In this document: positions 1 to 8,357 of the stretch, piece after piece
Layout: each line of letters opens with the position of its first letter
Numbering within the stretch: position 1 is the first letter of the stretch
From: Paenibacillus sp. PAMC 26794
GTDB lineage: Bacteria; Bacillota; Bacilli; Paenibacillales; Paenibacillaceae
DNA: 64,000 nucleotides
Reading direction: 5' to 3'
Assembly: GCF_000316035.1 (NCBI RefSeq)
Contig: NZ_ANHX01000029.1
Location: 124,001-188,000, forward strand
Notes under the pieces: model-generated
Databases searched by the model: none
What the model was told of the DNA's origin: nothing
Seen by the model: only the letters and a program-made list of their open reading frames with translations
Made by a program: the position numbers and the translations under genes

Positions 1-988
1 CGATCACAATCCGAATAATCTCAGGCGGAACATCCGCAGCAAAACTCATACCTGCAGATCCGTACGTGAGGGTACCGAACAGCACTGCCCCCAATAACAC
101 CCCAAACGGATGATTCAAACCAATCAGGGCAACCGCAATTCCGTCAAAACCTGTTCCCGGCGAACCGGACATTACAGTCTGGTACTGGAACACCCCGAGC
201 ACCTGGAAAGCACCGCCAAGACCGGCAAGCATACCACTGATAAACATCGCTTTTACGATATTCCGGTTAACATGCATACCTGCATATTCAGCCGCATTAG
301 GGTTGTAACCTACCGCGCGGATTTCATAACCTTGTTTTGTTTTCCACATATAGATATAAAAGAGCACAGCCATCACAATAGCAATCAATGTACCCATATG
401 CACACGCGAGTTGCCCATCATCTCAGAGAGCCATGTCAGACTAATCGAAGCCGAATCGCTGATATTCACGGAACGATTCTCGCCCTTCAAGAGCAAGAAT
501 TGGCGTACGATAAGGTTGGCCAGATACAGACCAATCCAGTTCAACATAATACTGCTGATAACTTCATTGACCCCACGTGAAGCTTTCAGATAACCAGCAA
601 TAGCTGCCCATAGACCACCAAACAGTGCACCGGCAATCAAAGCCAGTGGCGCATGGAGGTAGATCGGCAAACCAGCAAATTTAACACCAACAAATGTTGC
701 AGCCGTCATTCCGACGAGAAATTGACCTTCTCCCCCGATGTTAAACAACCCTGCACGAGATGCAAATGCAAATGCAAGACCAGTCATAATTAGTGGTGTC
801 ATTTCCCGTACCGCTTCACCAAAGTTGTACATGTCTCCAAACACTTTGGTGAACAACGCGCCATAGGCTTCAATCGGATTGTAGCCACCAACCAGCATGA
901 CAACACCACCGAGAATTAGACCCATAATGATAGCCACTACAGGCAAAATGAATGAATCTCGGGTAAACCATTTCAATACGTTACTCAT
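1..988 (-). CDS. nupP: Nucleoside-type ABC importer permease NupP (C-terminus cut off)
   Basis: Membrane permease of a BMP-type ABC importer, probably for nucleosides. From the ATG at 988 the frame stays open for 329 codons to the window edge, so the C-terminus is missing. The visible part is very hydrophobic, with roughly eight membrane segments. It carries GGEGQF at residues 85-90 and PGTGFDGIAVALIG at 277-290, both typical of RbsC/NupP-like permeases. The start overlaps the end of the ATPase gene by 8 bp (stop 981-983), which implies translational coupling. A second permease (NupQ) is expected just outside the window. The substrate is inferred from the family and gene order; a simple-sugar permease is the main alternative. 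Confidence 0.85.
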   Translation of the reverse strand, partial: MSNVLKWFTRDSFILPVVAIIMGLILGGVVMLVGGYNPIEAYGALFTKVFGDMYNFGEAVREMTPLIMTGLAFAFASRAGLFNIGGEGQFLVGMTAATFVGVKFAGLPIYLHAPLALIAGALFGGLWAAIAGYLKASRGVNEVISSIMLNWIGLYLANLIVRQFLLLKGENRSVNISDSASISLTWLSEMMGNSRVHMGTLIAIVMAVLFYIYMWKTKQGYEIRAVGYNPNAAEYAGMHVNRNIVKAMFISGMLAGLGGAFQVLGVFQYQTVMSGSPGTGFDGIAVALIGLNHPFGVLLGAVLFGTLTYGSAGMSFAADVPPEIIRIVI

Positions 989-2519
989 GCGTAGTACCTC
1001 TCTTTTGGGTGCTGCCCGCCATCATCAAGCCGAGCTCCCTGTCATTGGTTTCTTCCGGCAGCACCTCGCCAACGATCTGGCCTTCATAGATGACAGCAAT
1101 TCGGTCAGATACATTGATAATCTCATCAAGCTCAAATGAAATCAACAGAACCGCCTTACCTTGATCGCGCTGTGCAATCAGTTGCTTTTGCACGAACTCA
1201 ATAGCCCCTACATCCAAACCACGCGTTGGTTGCGCAGCGATAAGCAATTCAGGATTTTTATCTACCTCACGGGCGATAATGGCCTTTTGCTGGTTTCCTC
1301 CGGACAAAGAACGAGCTTTGGTCTCGATGCTTGGTGTACGCACGTCAAATGCCTCAACAAGCCGCTTAGCCTGCTTTTTGATGGCATCGAAGTTAAGGAA
1401 TCCTTTACGGGTGTATGGTGCTTTATAGTACGATTCCAGAACGATATTTTCACTCACTGAAAAATCAAGTACAAGTCCGTGTTTATGGCGATCTTCCGGA
1501 ATATGGGCTACACCCGACTCCGAGATATGGCGCGGAGAATGATTGGACAGCTCCTTGCCCTGCAAACGGATCGATCCACTCTCTACTTTACGCAGTCCGG
1601 TAAGGGCTTCAATCAGTTCGCTCTGCCCGTTACCATCAACGCCGGCGATGCCGACAATCTCTCCTGCACGTACGTTCAGGTTAAGTTGGTTCAGAACCGA
1701 AATACCTTCTTTATTCTTGGCGGTCAATTTGCTGACTTCGAGCACGTTGGCTCCAGGTGTAGCCGGCTTTTTGTCCACTTTGAATGTGACATTCCGACCT
1801 ACCATCTTCTCTGCCAGTTCATTCGGATTGGTTTCCGATGTTTTGACCGAATCAATCACTTTACCCCGACGAATGATCGTTACCGTATCGGAGATTTCCA
1901 TGATCTCTTTCAGTTTGTGCGTGATCAAAATAATGGACTTTCCTTCAGCTACAAGCTTCTTCATGATGATCATCAATTCTTTGATCTCTTGAGGTGTCAG
2001 TACAGCTGTAGGCTCGTCAAAAATCAGAATGTCTGCTCCACGATACAACGTTTTAACAATCTCCACACGTTGCTGCATGCCGACAGAGATATCATGAATC
2101 TTGGCATGAGGATTTACCTTGAGTCCATACTGTTCAGACAGACGCTGCACTTCAGCAGCTGCTTTTTTATAGTTAATATTGAGACCCTTCGTTGGTTCAG
2201 ATCCCAAAATAATGTTCTCTGTTACCGTGAACGGCTGTACAAGCTTAAAGTGCTGATGCACCATGCCGATGCCAAGATCGATCGCTCGGTTAGGGCTGTC
2301 GATGATGACAGGCTTGCCATTCACTTCAATGGAACCTTCATCCGGCTGATAGAGACCAAATACAATGTTCATCAACGTTGACTTACCAGCGCCGTTTTCG
2401 CCCAGTAGCGCATGGATCTCGCCTTTACGAAGCTGAAGGCTGATAGCGTCGTTGGCAACAATGCCTGGGAAACGCTTCGTAATTTGTTTTAACTCAACGA
2501 CGGGGGTTGCTGCACCCAT
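981..2519 (-). CDS. nupO: ABC importer ATP-binding protein NupO (two fused ATPase domains)
   Basis: Cytoplasmic ATPase of 512 residues that drives the importer. It has two ABC domains in tandem, as in nucleoside and simple-sugar importers. The first has Walker A GENGAGKST at 40-48, a signature near 145-151 (SVGMQQR) and Walker B ending DEP at 168-170. The second has a degenerate Walker A (GVDGNGQSE) but an intact LSGGNQQK signature and the AAQPTRGLDVG segment characteristic of this subfamily. The ATG follows AAGGGTGATTAC. It lies between the binding lipoprotein gene and the permease gene, in the nupNOP order of Bacillus. A terminator-like hairpin in the gap from nupN suggests lower expression than the binding protein. 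Confidence 0.88.
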   Translation of the reverse strand: MGAATPVVELKQITKRFPGIVANDAISLQLRKGEIHALLGENGAGKSTLMNIVFGLYQPDEGSIEVNGKPVIIDSPNRAIDLGIGMVHQHFKLVQPFTVTENIILGSEPTKGLNINYKKAAAEVQRLSEQYGLKVNPHAKIHDISVGMQQRVEIVKTLYRGADILIFDEPTAVLTPQEIKELMIIMKKLVAEGKSIILITHKLKEIMEISDTVTIIRRGKVIDSVKTSETNPNELAEKMVGRNVTFKVDKKPATPGANVLEVSKLTAKNKEGISVLNQLNLNVRAGEIVGIAGVDGNGQSELIEALTGLRKVESGSIRLQGKELSNHSPRHISESGVAHIPEDRHKHGLVLDFSVSENIVLESYYKAPYTRKGFLNFDAIKKQAKRLVEAFDVRTPSIETKARSLSGGNQQKAIIAREVDKNPELLIAAQPTRGLDVGAIEFVQKQLIAQRDQGKAVLLISFELDEIINVSDRIAVIYEGQIVGEVLPEETNDRELGLMMAGSTQKRGTTHE

Positions 2520-2569
2520 GTAATCACCCTTATAACTGATATAGTGTGGTTCCGCAAACGAAAGAAAAA

Positions 2570-2583
2570 GCTCCTACCGGAGC
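2570..2583 (-). terminator. Intercistronic hairpin with T-tract between nupN and nupO
   Basis: Read on the minus strand this is GCTCC-GGTA-GGAGC followed by TTTTTCTTT (2569 to 2561). A 5-bp GC-rich stem directly before a T-tract is the layout of a weak intrinsic terminator. It sits about 50 bp before the nupO start, so it would let only part of the transcription continue. That fits the usual excess of binding protein over the membrane complex. Function is inferred from shape only. Confidence 0.55.
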
Positions 2584-2653
2584 GTTGGTGCACAGTGACC
2601 TTGTACAATTGTTATGACGACTTGATCAAATGTTCCTGTTTTTGCAATCATAA

Positions 2654-2671
2654 GGCCGGTCAAGACCGGCC
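2654..2671. repeat. Perfect GC-rich inverted repeat downstream of nupN
   Basis: GGCCGGTC-AA-GACCGGCC is an 8-bp perfect inverted repeat, 33 bp after the nupN stop codon. No T-tract follows on either strand, so it is more likely an mRNA-stabilising 3' hairpin for nupN than a terminator. Together with the hairpin at 2570-2583 it probably sets the nupN to nupOP ratio. Confidence 0.5.
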
Positions 2672-2703
2672 CCGATGATTATTCTTTTGCAACTAGTCTC
2701 AAA

Positions 2704-3744
2704 TTACTCAGTAGGTACTTTGATTTCGCCGCTGATGATTTTTTCTTTGTACTCATCCACTTTTGCAAGTGTATCAGCAGATACATTGGCAGTAGAAGTA
2801 TCAGCAATACCTACACCGTTTTCTTTCAAAGTCAGGTTTTCAGAACCACCTTTGAATGTACCGTCGATTACTTCTTGGTTAACGCGCTTAACTGCTTCGT
2901 CAACTTTTTTGATCATGGAAGTCAAAGTAATCTCATCACCAAACTCAATAGATTGGTCTTTGTCAACACCGATAACCCATACATCTTGACCTTGTTTCTT
3001 ACGAGCGATTGCTTCGTTGAACACACCGTTACCTGTAGCACCGGAAGCGTGGAAGATAATATCTACGCCTTGGTTGTACATTGTAGCAGCTGCTGCTTTA
3101 CCAAGGTCAGGTTTATCAAAAGCACCTGTGTAGTTGGAAATGAACTCAGCATCAGGATTAACAGCTTTAACGCCTTCTCTGAAACCTACTTCAAACTTTT
3201 TGATCAATGGGCTGTCCATACCGCCAACGAAACCGATTTTGTTGGATTTTGTTGTCAGACCAGCTACAACACCAACCAGGTATGACCCTTCTTCTTCAGC
3301 AAATGTTACGGATTTAACGTTAGGAGCATCAACAACACTGTCGATGATCGCGAGTTTAGCATCCGGGTTTTGCTCAGCAACAGTCTTGATTGCATCAGCC
3401 AATTGGAAACCGATCCCCCAGCTCAGGTCATATCCGCCTTTAACAAATTCGTTCAGGTTAGGAATGTACTCTTCATCGGATTTACTTTGCAGGTATTTAA
3501 CAGCAGTACCTGTTTCTGTTTCAGTCGCTTGCAGAGCTTCCCAAGCGGATTGGTTAAAGGATTTGTCATTAACTCCACCTACGTCAGTAACCATACCGAT
3601 TTTGAGATCGGATTTCGCTTCAGTGGAAGTGCCACCTGTATCTCCTCCGGCATTTGTTTCTTCTTTCGGTTTGCTACCGCAACCTGCGAGCATAACCGAT
3701 ACCGCCAGTAACATTACCAAAGACAAGCTGAGCATCTTTTTCAT
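2704..3744 (-). CDS. nupN: BMP-family nucleoside-binding lipoprotein NupN
   Basis: Extracellular solute-binding lipoprotein of 346 residues, anchored to the membrane. The N-terminus has a KK start, a hydrophobic core and a lipobox ending at Cys22 (LAGC), followed by a polar linker rich in Gly, Thr and Glu. The mature part opens with the periplasmic-binding fold typical of Bmp/Med proteins (DVGGVNDKSFNQSAWEAL). Further on, GFVGGMDSPL and VDIIFHASGATGNGVF mark the PBP1-BMP group. The start follows AAGGGGG. It is the first gene of the importer operon. The family binds purine nucleosides in several bacteria; the exact ligand here cannot be read from the sequence. Confidence 0.88.
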   Translation of the reverse strand: MKKMLSLSLVMLLAVSVMLAGCGSKPKEETNAGGDTGGTSTEAKSDLKIGMVTDVGGVNDKSFNQSAWEALQATETETGTAVKYLQSKSDEEYIPNLNEFVKGGYDLSWGIGFQLADAIKTVAEQNPDAKLAIIDSVVDAPNVKSVTFAEEEGSYLVGVVAGLTTKSNKIGFVGGMDSPLIKKFEVGFREGVKAVNPDAEFISNYTGAFDKPDLGKAAAATMYNQGVDIIFHASGATGNGVFNEAIARKKQGQDVWVIGVDKDQSIEFGDEITLTSMIKKVDEAVKRVNQEVIDGTFKGGSENLTLKENGVGIADTSTANVSADTLAKVDEYKEKIISGEIKVPTE

Positions 3745-3873
3745 TTCTCTTTTTCCCCCTTAATGATATATCCCTCATTCCAATCCAGCCTACAATTGAA
3801 CGGTTAACAGATAGCAGGAATGACTTTTATGCAGAATGTATGGTTTCTTCGACATTAAAAGCGCAATCTCACC

Positions 3874-3882
3874 CTTATAGCA
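3874..3882 (-). promoter_or_regulatory. Candidate extended -10 for nupNOP
   Basis: On the minus strand TGCTATAAG gives a TGn-extended -10 hexamer about 130 bp before the nupN start. The -35 region (TTTTTC at 17 bp spacing) is poor. It is the best promoter-like match I found in this leader. Confidence 0.3.
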
Positions 3883-4026
3883 TCCTATCATCTGTCGAAA
3901 AACCGAACATTATGACATGGAGAGAAAAATCTAGGACTAGCCTACTAGAGGTGATTATACAATCAACCAGTGTTAAAATCCAGATGTTTCATCACCAAAT
4001 ATCACATATTTTTGTTCTTTTTTTAT

Positions 4027-4053
4027 TGAAAACGCTTAATAATTTAGCGTTTT
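4027..4053. promoter_or_regulatory. Inverted repeat with cre-like half
   Basis: AAAACGCT at 4029-4036 pairs with AGCGTTTT at 4046-4053. The 14 bases from 4027 match the CcpA operator consensus TGWAANCGNTNWCA at 12 of 14 positions. It lies about 285 bp upstream of nupN and 270 bp downstream of rplT. Neither strand shows a terminator T-tract. A regulatory site is possible but weakly supported. Confidence 0.25.
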
Positions 4054-4280
4054 AACACACTAACGTTACAACGATGTGATGTTATATAACAAAAACATAT
4101 CGCAAACTTTAGTGATGAGTGGGATTTACCTGATTTTATTTGTATTATTTCACCGTTCGTATTTTATGTATTCCCATGGATCGTTATTCACCAGTTATCT
4201 GGTTTCATTGTTCCCTTCCAGACTACAGCCTATTCGCTCTACTCATCCAGAGGTTCCTCTTCGAATTTCTTAAAAGCCGT

Positions 4281-4311
4281 AAAAAAAGCCGCCATATAGG
4301 TACGGCGGCTT
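4281..4311 (-). terminator. Terminator of the infC-rpmI-rplT operon
   Basis: On the minus strand AAGCCGCC pairs with GGCGGCTT across a 10-nt loop and runs straight into TTTTTTT (4287 to 4281). It begins 13 bp after the rplT stop. An 8-bp GC-rich stem with a full T-tract makes this a strong intrinsic terminator that separates the ribosomal operon from nupN. Confidence 0.9.
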
Positions 4312-4323
4312 GTATCATACAAT

Positions 4324-4683
4324 TTAGGCGTTGATTTTGCCTTTAGCTACAGTAGCCAAAGAGTTGAACGCATTGATGTCGTTAACGGCCAGATCAGCCA
4401 ACATTTTGCGGTTCATGTCTACTCCAGCAAGTTTCAAACCATGGATCAGTTTGTTGTAAGACAAACCATTCATACGTGCTGCAGCATTGATACGAACGAT
4501 CCACAGTCTGCGGAAGTTACGTTTCGTGTTGCGACGGTCACGGTATGCGTATACCAAGGATTTCATTACTTGCTCGTTAGCTGTTTTAAAAATACGGTGT
4601 TTGGAACCGAAATAACCTCTTGCCAGTTTCAAAACCTTTTTATGACGACGACGTACTACAAAACCGCCTTTTACTCTTGCCAT
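4324..4683 (-). CDS. rplT: 50S ribosomal protein L20
   Basis: L20, 119 residues, binds 23S rRNA early in 50S assembly. It has the highly basic N-terminal arm ([19 protein letters not shown]), then [20 protein letters not shown] and [17 protein letters not shown], all near-invariant in L20. The length is normal. It is last in the infC-rpmI-rplT operon, 88 bp after rpmI. In Bacillus L20 represses the operon by acting on the leader mRNA; the leader terminator at 5560-5587 fits that scheme, but control by L20 here is an inference. Confidence 0.97.
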   Translation of the reverse strand: MARVKGGFVVRRRHKKVLKLARGYFGSKHRIFKTANEQVMKSLVYAYRDRRNTKRNFRRLWIVRINAAARMNGLSYNKLIHGLKLAGVDMNRKMLADLAVNDINAFNSLATVAKGKINA

Positions 4684-4771
4684 ATTAAAGAACCTCCCAA
4701 ATAAATATAAATGTATCCGTAGTATGTGTACGGCCGTAGCCGATCCCCCATACGGAATGTACTAATTAGAA

Positions 4772-4975
4772 TTAGCCTTTCAAGTTAGCCAGACCTTGTT
4801 TCAAACGTCTAACATCCCCGGCAGCCATAACTGGGTTACCGTTCAGAACGCGCTTAGCACGTTTGGATTTGTGGGAAAGCAAGTGGTTTTTGTGAGCTTT
4901 GTAACGAAGGACCTTACCGGAACCGGTAATTTTGAAGCGTCCTTTCAAACTGCTGTGTGTTTTCATTTTAGGCAT
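4772..4975 (-). CDS. rpmI: 50S ribosomal protein L35
   Basis: L35, a small basic protein of the large ribosomal subunit, 67 residues. The start MPKMKTHSSLKGRFKITGSG and the following HLLSHKSKRAKRVL stretch are diagnostic of bacterial L35. It is preceded by GGAGGAGG and lies 24 bp after infC and 88 bp before rplT, the standard order in Firmicutes. Nothing unusual is seen. Confidence 0.97.
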   Translation of the reverse strand: MPKMKTHSSLKGRFKITGSGKVLRYKAHKNHLLSHKSKRAKRVLNGNPVMAAGDVRRLKQGLANLKG

Positions 4976-4999
4976 TTTGTGTTTCCTCCTCCAATGTTA

Positions 5000-5512
5000 T
5001 CAGGCTTTAGGAGCCAAAATCATGATCATGCTGCGGCCTTCCAATTTCGGTTGACGTTCAACAGTACAAAGTTCTGCAACTTCTACCTTAACGCGCTCCA
5101 AAATCCGTTGACCAATCGCGGCATGTGCAATTTCACGTCCGCGATAACGAACAGAACATTTCACTTTGTCGCCTTCGTTCAAAAACTTAACTACATTACG
5201 AAGCTTCGTTTGATAATCGTGCTCCTCAATATTGGAACGGAACCATACTTCTTTAATATCAACAATTTTCTGGTTCTTACGGGCTTCTTTATCTTTCTTT
5301 TGTTGCTCATAGCGGAATTTGCCATAGTCCATAATACGACACACCGGCGGTTTAGCCTGTGGTGCCACATTGACCAGATCCAAATTCAGGTCAATCGCCA
5401 TTTGCAGTGCTTCGCGAATGGGCGTGATCCCAATTTGTTCTCCTTCAGCTCCGACAAGGCGTACTTCCTTCGCCCGAATCTCATCATTAATCATGTGATC
5501 TTTACTAATAAT
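5000..5512 (-). CDS. infC: Translation initiation factor IF-3 (ATT start)
   Basis: IF-3 binds the 30S subunit and rejects wrong start codons. The family core begins at MINDEIRAKEVRLVG and includes VAPQAKPPVCRIMDYGKFRYE and the C-terminal VKCSVRYRGREIAH. There is no ATG near the strong GGAGG at 5519-5523. Two consecutive ATT codons lie 6 nt (5512) and 9 nt (5509) after it, followed by Ser-Lys-Asp. An ATT start is known for infC in other bacteria and makes the gene self-controlled by IF-3. I placed the start at the first ATT, giving 170 residues. The ATG at 5494 has no ribosome site. Upstream are a leader terminator and two promoters. Confidence 0.9.
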   Translation of the reverse strand: MISKDHMINDEIRAKEVRLVGAEGEQIGITPIREALQMAIDLNLDLVNVAPQAKPPVCRIMDYGKFRYEQQKKDKEARKNQKIVDIKEVWFRSNIEEHDYQTKLRNVVKFLNEGDKVKCSVRYRGREIAHAAIGQRILERVKVEVAELCTVERQPKLEGRSMIMILAPKA

Positions 5513-5518
5513 CGTCCA

Positions 5519-5523
5519 CCTCC
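5519..5523 (-). promoter_or_regulatory. Ribosome binding site deciding the infC ATT start
   Basis: GGAGG on the minus strand stands 6 nt before the first ATT (5512-5510) and 9 nt before the second (5509-5507). The nearest ATG is 24 nt away. This spacing is the reason for calling an ATT start. Confidence 0.7.
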
Positions 5524-5550
5524 AGGTCATTTTGAATATCCAATTACACA

Positions 5551-5587
5551 AAAATAAAAGGGATGCCGGTCAAGCTACCGACATCCC
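5551..5587 (-). terminator. Leader terminator (attenuator) before infC
   Basis: On the minus strand an 11-bp stem (GGGATGTCGGT with ACCGGCATCCC, one G-T pair, 6-nt loop, 5560-5587) runs into TTTTATTTT. It lies between the promoters and infC, 48 bp before the ATT. This is the position of the L20-responsive attenuator of Firmicute infC operons, in which L20 binding to an upstream element favours the terminator. I did not resolve the L20-binding element itself. Confidence 0.8.
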
Positions 5588-5725
5588 TGTAATCAACACA
5601 ATTCTTCATGAGTATACACTTCATAAATTATTGGGATCGTTGACCAGCCAACATGTTTGTTGATCAGGTGAGAAGTCGGACTTCTGCTTGTGATTCCATT
5701 GCTATTCGTTTTAAGGCACTTGAAT

Positions 5726-5754
5726 ACTATATCACCCATGAAACACATTGTCAA
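5726..5754 (-). promoter_or_regulatory. Promoter P2 of infC operon
   Basis: TTGACA (5754-5749), 17-bp spacer, TATAGT (5731-5726) on the minus strand: a near-consensus housekeeping promoter. Transcription would start near 5720 and produce a leader of about 210 nt. Confidence 0.85.
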
Positions 5755-5780
5755 CATTCTTCACAACTTTTTTTTCGCAA

Positions 5781-5808
5781 ATTATACATTTGTTATATCA
5801 GATGTCAA
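5781..5808 (-). promoter_or_regulatory. Promoter P1 of infC operon
   Basis: TTGACA (5808-5803), 16-bp spacer, TATAAT (5786-5781) on the minus strand. Both boxes are perfect. It lies 54 bp upstream of P2, giving tandem strong promoters as expected for a ribosomal operon. Confidence 0.85.
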
Positions 5809-5830
5809 CAAAGTATCGCACGCATGTTCC

Positions 5831-7069
5831 TTACCCTTGCTTGCTCTGTACCTCATCCAACCGTACAACACGTGTATGTTGAGTGTGGCTCCACTGTTTG
5901 TTGTTCTGCGTAAAGAAAGCGTAGAACGTAATCGGGTACCAAGACAGCAGGTAGATCGGGAACAAGATCAGATATAGATAAACTTTGGCAAAGGTAACCT
6001 TCTCCAGCGCCATGGACAACAGGAACGTCAGAATGTTCAAACCAATAGCCACGAACCCAACCCATAACGGGAAGTATCCATAAATATTAGCAATGTGCGG
6101 ACCACTGAATATAGCCATGTCTACCCACATCACAGCCGTCATCAGGAACGTAAGCAACACCACATAGACATTGGCTCCGTAGATAGCAAGGTCAAATTTC
6201 ACCAGGCTTCTTTCCTTAATGGACTGCCATAGCAGCGGGAAGAAGTATCTACGCGCAACTGTAAAGTGACCTTGCATCCAGCGCAGACGTTGTCTCGCTG
6301 AAGCTTTAAATGTTAATGGCTTCTCATCAAATACTTTGGCGTCATAGTTGAAAACAGGATACACATTACGTTGCACACTGCGCATCGTAAACTCCAGATC
6401 CTCAACCAGACTTGTTGCACCCCAACCAATTTCCTTCAACAGGTTGGTCTCAAAGCACATTCCGGTTCCTCCGAGGAAATTCGCCATATTCAAGTTATGA
6501 CGAGACAACTGCCACAGACGGTTGATGTACCAGTAAGATACACCGTAAGCTGCAGTAATCCAGGAATCCTCCGGATTTTTCGTATCAATGTATCCTTGGA
6601 TAACACGCGAACCATTGTTCAAGTCATCATTCATCTCAAGCAAGAAGTTACGGTCAACCAGGTTATCCGCGTCAAACATAACAACTGCGTCATACTGACG
6701 TGGCAATTTCCACAGGTACTTAAGCATCCATTCGATGGCGTACCCTTTACCTCTTAAATCGGCATTGGTACGTACACAGGCGTTTAATCCATGCTCTCTG
6801 ACAATTTGAGCCGTTCCATCCGTACAGTTGTCACAGATGACAAACACATCGTACAGATCTTCCGGATAATCAAGTTGTTTCAAGTTCTCCATCAAGGCAC
6901 CAATGACTTGTTCCTCATTGTGTGCTGCGACGAGTACAGCGAATGATTTTGTCGCCGGATAATGTTTCTTTTTCTTTTTCTTAACCAGACCGAACAGCGA
7001 AAACGTGAATTGGTACACGGCTAGCAGTGCCAGAATGACCTGCATCGTGACGAATATAGCGTCCAACAT
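5831..7069 (-). CDS. Membrane glycosyltransferase, family 2
   Basis: Probable inverting family-2 glycosyltransferase of 412 residues that adds sugars to a lipid or makes a polysaccharide at the membrane. An N-terminal membrane segment (about 5-28) and a Lys-rich stretch precede the GT-A domain. Visible motifs are CDNCTDGTA (79-87), the DAD metal motif (133-135), ED (223-224) and QRLRW (260-264), the set seen in processive enzymes. Three or four further membrane segments follow. It has its own promoter-like sequence at 7244-7272. The acceptor is unknown; the next genes (PAP2 phosphatase, UgtP-like enzyme) also concern envelope lipids. Cellulose or hyaluronan synthase-like activity is not supported by length. 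Confidence 0.8.
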   Translation of the reverse strand: MLDAIFVTMQVILALLAVYQFTFSLFGLVKKKKKKHYPATKSFAVLVAAHNEEQVIGALMENLKQLDYPEDLYDVFVICDNCTDGTAQIVREHGLNACVRTNADLRGKGYAIEWMLKYLWKLPRQYDAVVMFDADNLVDRNFLLEMNDDLNNGSRVIQGYIDTKNPEDSWITAAYGVSYWYINRLWQLSRHNLNMANFLGGTGMCFETNLLKEIGWGATSLVEDLEFTMRSVQRNVYPVFNYDAKVFDEKPLTFKASARQRLRWMQGHFTVARRYFFPLLWQSIKERSLVKFDLAIYGANVYVVLLTFLMTAVMWVDMAIFSGPHIANIYGYFPLWVGFVAIGLNILTFLLSMALEKVTFAKVYLYLILFPIYLLSWYPITFYAFFTQNNKQWSHTQHTRVVRLDEVQSKQG

Positions 7070-7779
7070 CGTTCTCTGTTACCCCCTTTTTTTCAAAACC
7101 CAGTTTACTCAAGCATTTCTCTTCCTGATTCTGCAATTTATTTTTTTTTGATCTGCAGAATATGACCCTGTTCTTTTGTGTACTACGTGAATATATCAGG
7201 CAATGTTTCAAAGCTTGGTTGCTATCAGTTGGCTGCTTTATCGATTCTGTATCCTTTTCAGTCATTTGTCAAAACCCCAATTCCACTTTCTGAAGCAGAA
7301 ATGTGATCTTTAAACGCTGAATAGACACTTCGTGATACCACAACCTCGCATTCATGCCTGTTATATCTTATTTTCAGCCGTTTACTTGATTTTTATTTCT
7401 AAAGTCCCTGCTTTTTTCATCAGCATGTTATTCTTCGTCAGAGGCTCTATAACAAATAACGTAAACAGACCTCAAAAAGTTTGAAACAGAACTCACATTT
7501 TTTTACCTCATTTCAGCCATGTTGAATCATTGTATCTTTTTTGGCTGACCCAAGTCAAAAAGTTAAGATGGGTATATATCCACTCTTTAACATGAATTTC
7601 ACGTTCTTTACATGGGTTCTTCTTGAAAAGGACAACATTTAAAAATATGATAAACATATACCTGAAATAACCTCAAGTTCATGAAAAACGGTTATATACT
7701 AATCAGGACGAAACCGGATGCAGAAAATCACCGGAAATAATGCCGCCATTACGGGCGGCCTGACTGGCAGGAGGCCAAT
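7070..7779. other. Long intergenic region between divergent envelope genes
   Basis: About 710 bp between the GT2 gene (minus) and the PAP2 gene (plus). I see a promoter candidate for the GT2 gene at 7244-7272 and a short hairpin (CCGCC-GGCGG) at 7743-7758 just before the PAP2 ribosome site. No convincing gene, RNA or repeat was found in the rest, which is A/T-rich. Confidence 0.5.
7244..7272 (-). promoter_or_regulatory. Candidate promoter of the GT2 gene
   Basis: TTGACA (7272-7267), 17-bp spacer, CAGAAT (7249-7244) on the minus strand. The -35 is perfect and the -10 has four of six matches. The transcript would carry a leader of about 170 nt. Confidence 0.45.
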
Positions 7780-8307
7780 ATGAGCCGTTTATTCTTAAAG
7801 TTTCAAGATTATGATCGAAATGTGTTTATGTGGATCAACGGCCGACTTCATAATCGTTTTATGAATTTTTGGCTGTATTATTTCACCCATCTGGGTGGAG
7901 CAACTTCTTCTATTGCAATATCGTTGTTAATCTGGTTGCTTGCTCCAGCTCCATGGAGCACAACAGGACTTCAGGCTTGTATCGCTCTTGCGGTCAGCCA
8001 CATTCCTGTAGCCATCGCGAAAAAATTGTATCCCCGCATTCGACCTTATCTGGCCTTGCCGGATACAATTACGTTCCGTAATCCCCTGACGGATCACTCG
8101 TTTCCTTCAGGGCACACAACTGCCATTTTTTCGGTCACAGTTCCCTTTATGACCACTGATCCGATCTTATTGCTAATATTGTTGCCTGTAGCCCTTATTG
8201 TCGGATTCTCTCGAATTTATCTGGGGTTACACTATCCTTCCGATGTTCTGGCGGGTGCCACAATAGGTACTTTAGTCGCACTTGCAACAGTTGCATTCTG
8301 GTCTTAA
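7780..8307 (+). CDS. PAP2-family phosphatase, undecaprenyl-diphosphatase-like
   Basis: Integral membrane phosphatase of 175 residues, of the type that recycles undecaprenyl diphosphate (BcrC-like) or dephosphorylates phosphatidate or phosphatidylglycerol phosphate. All three PAP2 motifs are present: K82 with R88-P89 in KKLYPRIRP, PSGH at 109-112, and SRIYLGLHYPSD with S144, R145, H151 and D155. Several membrane segments surround them. AGGAGG stands 5 nt before the ATG. The next gene, 50 bp downstream on the same strand, is a lipid glycosyltransferase, so a role in membrane lipid metabolism is at least as likely as cell-wall recycling. Confidence 0.85.
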   Translation: MSRLFLKFQDYDRNVFMWINGRLHNRFMNFWLYYFTHLGGATSSIAISLLIWLLAPAPWSTTGLQACIALAVSHIPVAIAKKLYPRIRPYLALPDTITFRNPLTDHSFPSGHTTAIFSVTVPFMTTDPILLLILLPVALIVGFSRIYLGLHYPSDVLAGATIGTLVALATVAFWS

Positions 8308-8357
8308 AGCCGATATGTTAGACTCAGAAAAACCTAGCAGGAACAGGTGAAGTAAGC

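Larger units (their letters stand above)
3745..4280. other. Intergenic region upstream of nupN
   Basis: About 540 bp without a credible gene. It should hold the nupN promoter. An extended -10 (TG-C-TATAAG on the minus strand, 3874-3882) is the best candidate, with no good -35 box. I looked for a purine riboswitch in this leader and did not see its conserved core. The A/T-rich part holds the inverted repeat at 4029-4053. Confidence 0.5.

Noticed and set aside
1479-2381. 300-codon open frame on the plus strand opposite nupO
   Set aside because: It mirrors a clear ABC ATPase gene, has odd composition with many Phe, Arg and Cys, and no ribosome site. A shadow of the real gene.
3840-4273. Small plus-strand frames in the region before nupN
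   Set aside because: A/T-rich, no ribosome sites, no recognisable protein features.
3745-4280. Possible purine riboswitch before the nucleoside importer
   Set aside because: I looked for the conserved core of the purine aptamer and did not find it.
6981-7265. 94-codon frame overlapping the start of the GT2 gene
   Set aside because: It covers the likely GT2 promoter, is made of low-information polar residues and has no ribosome site.
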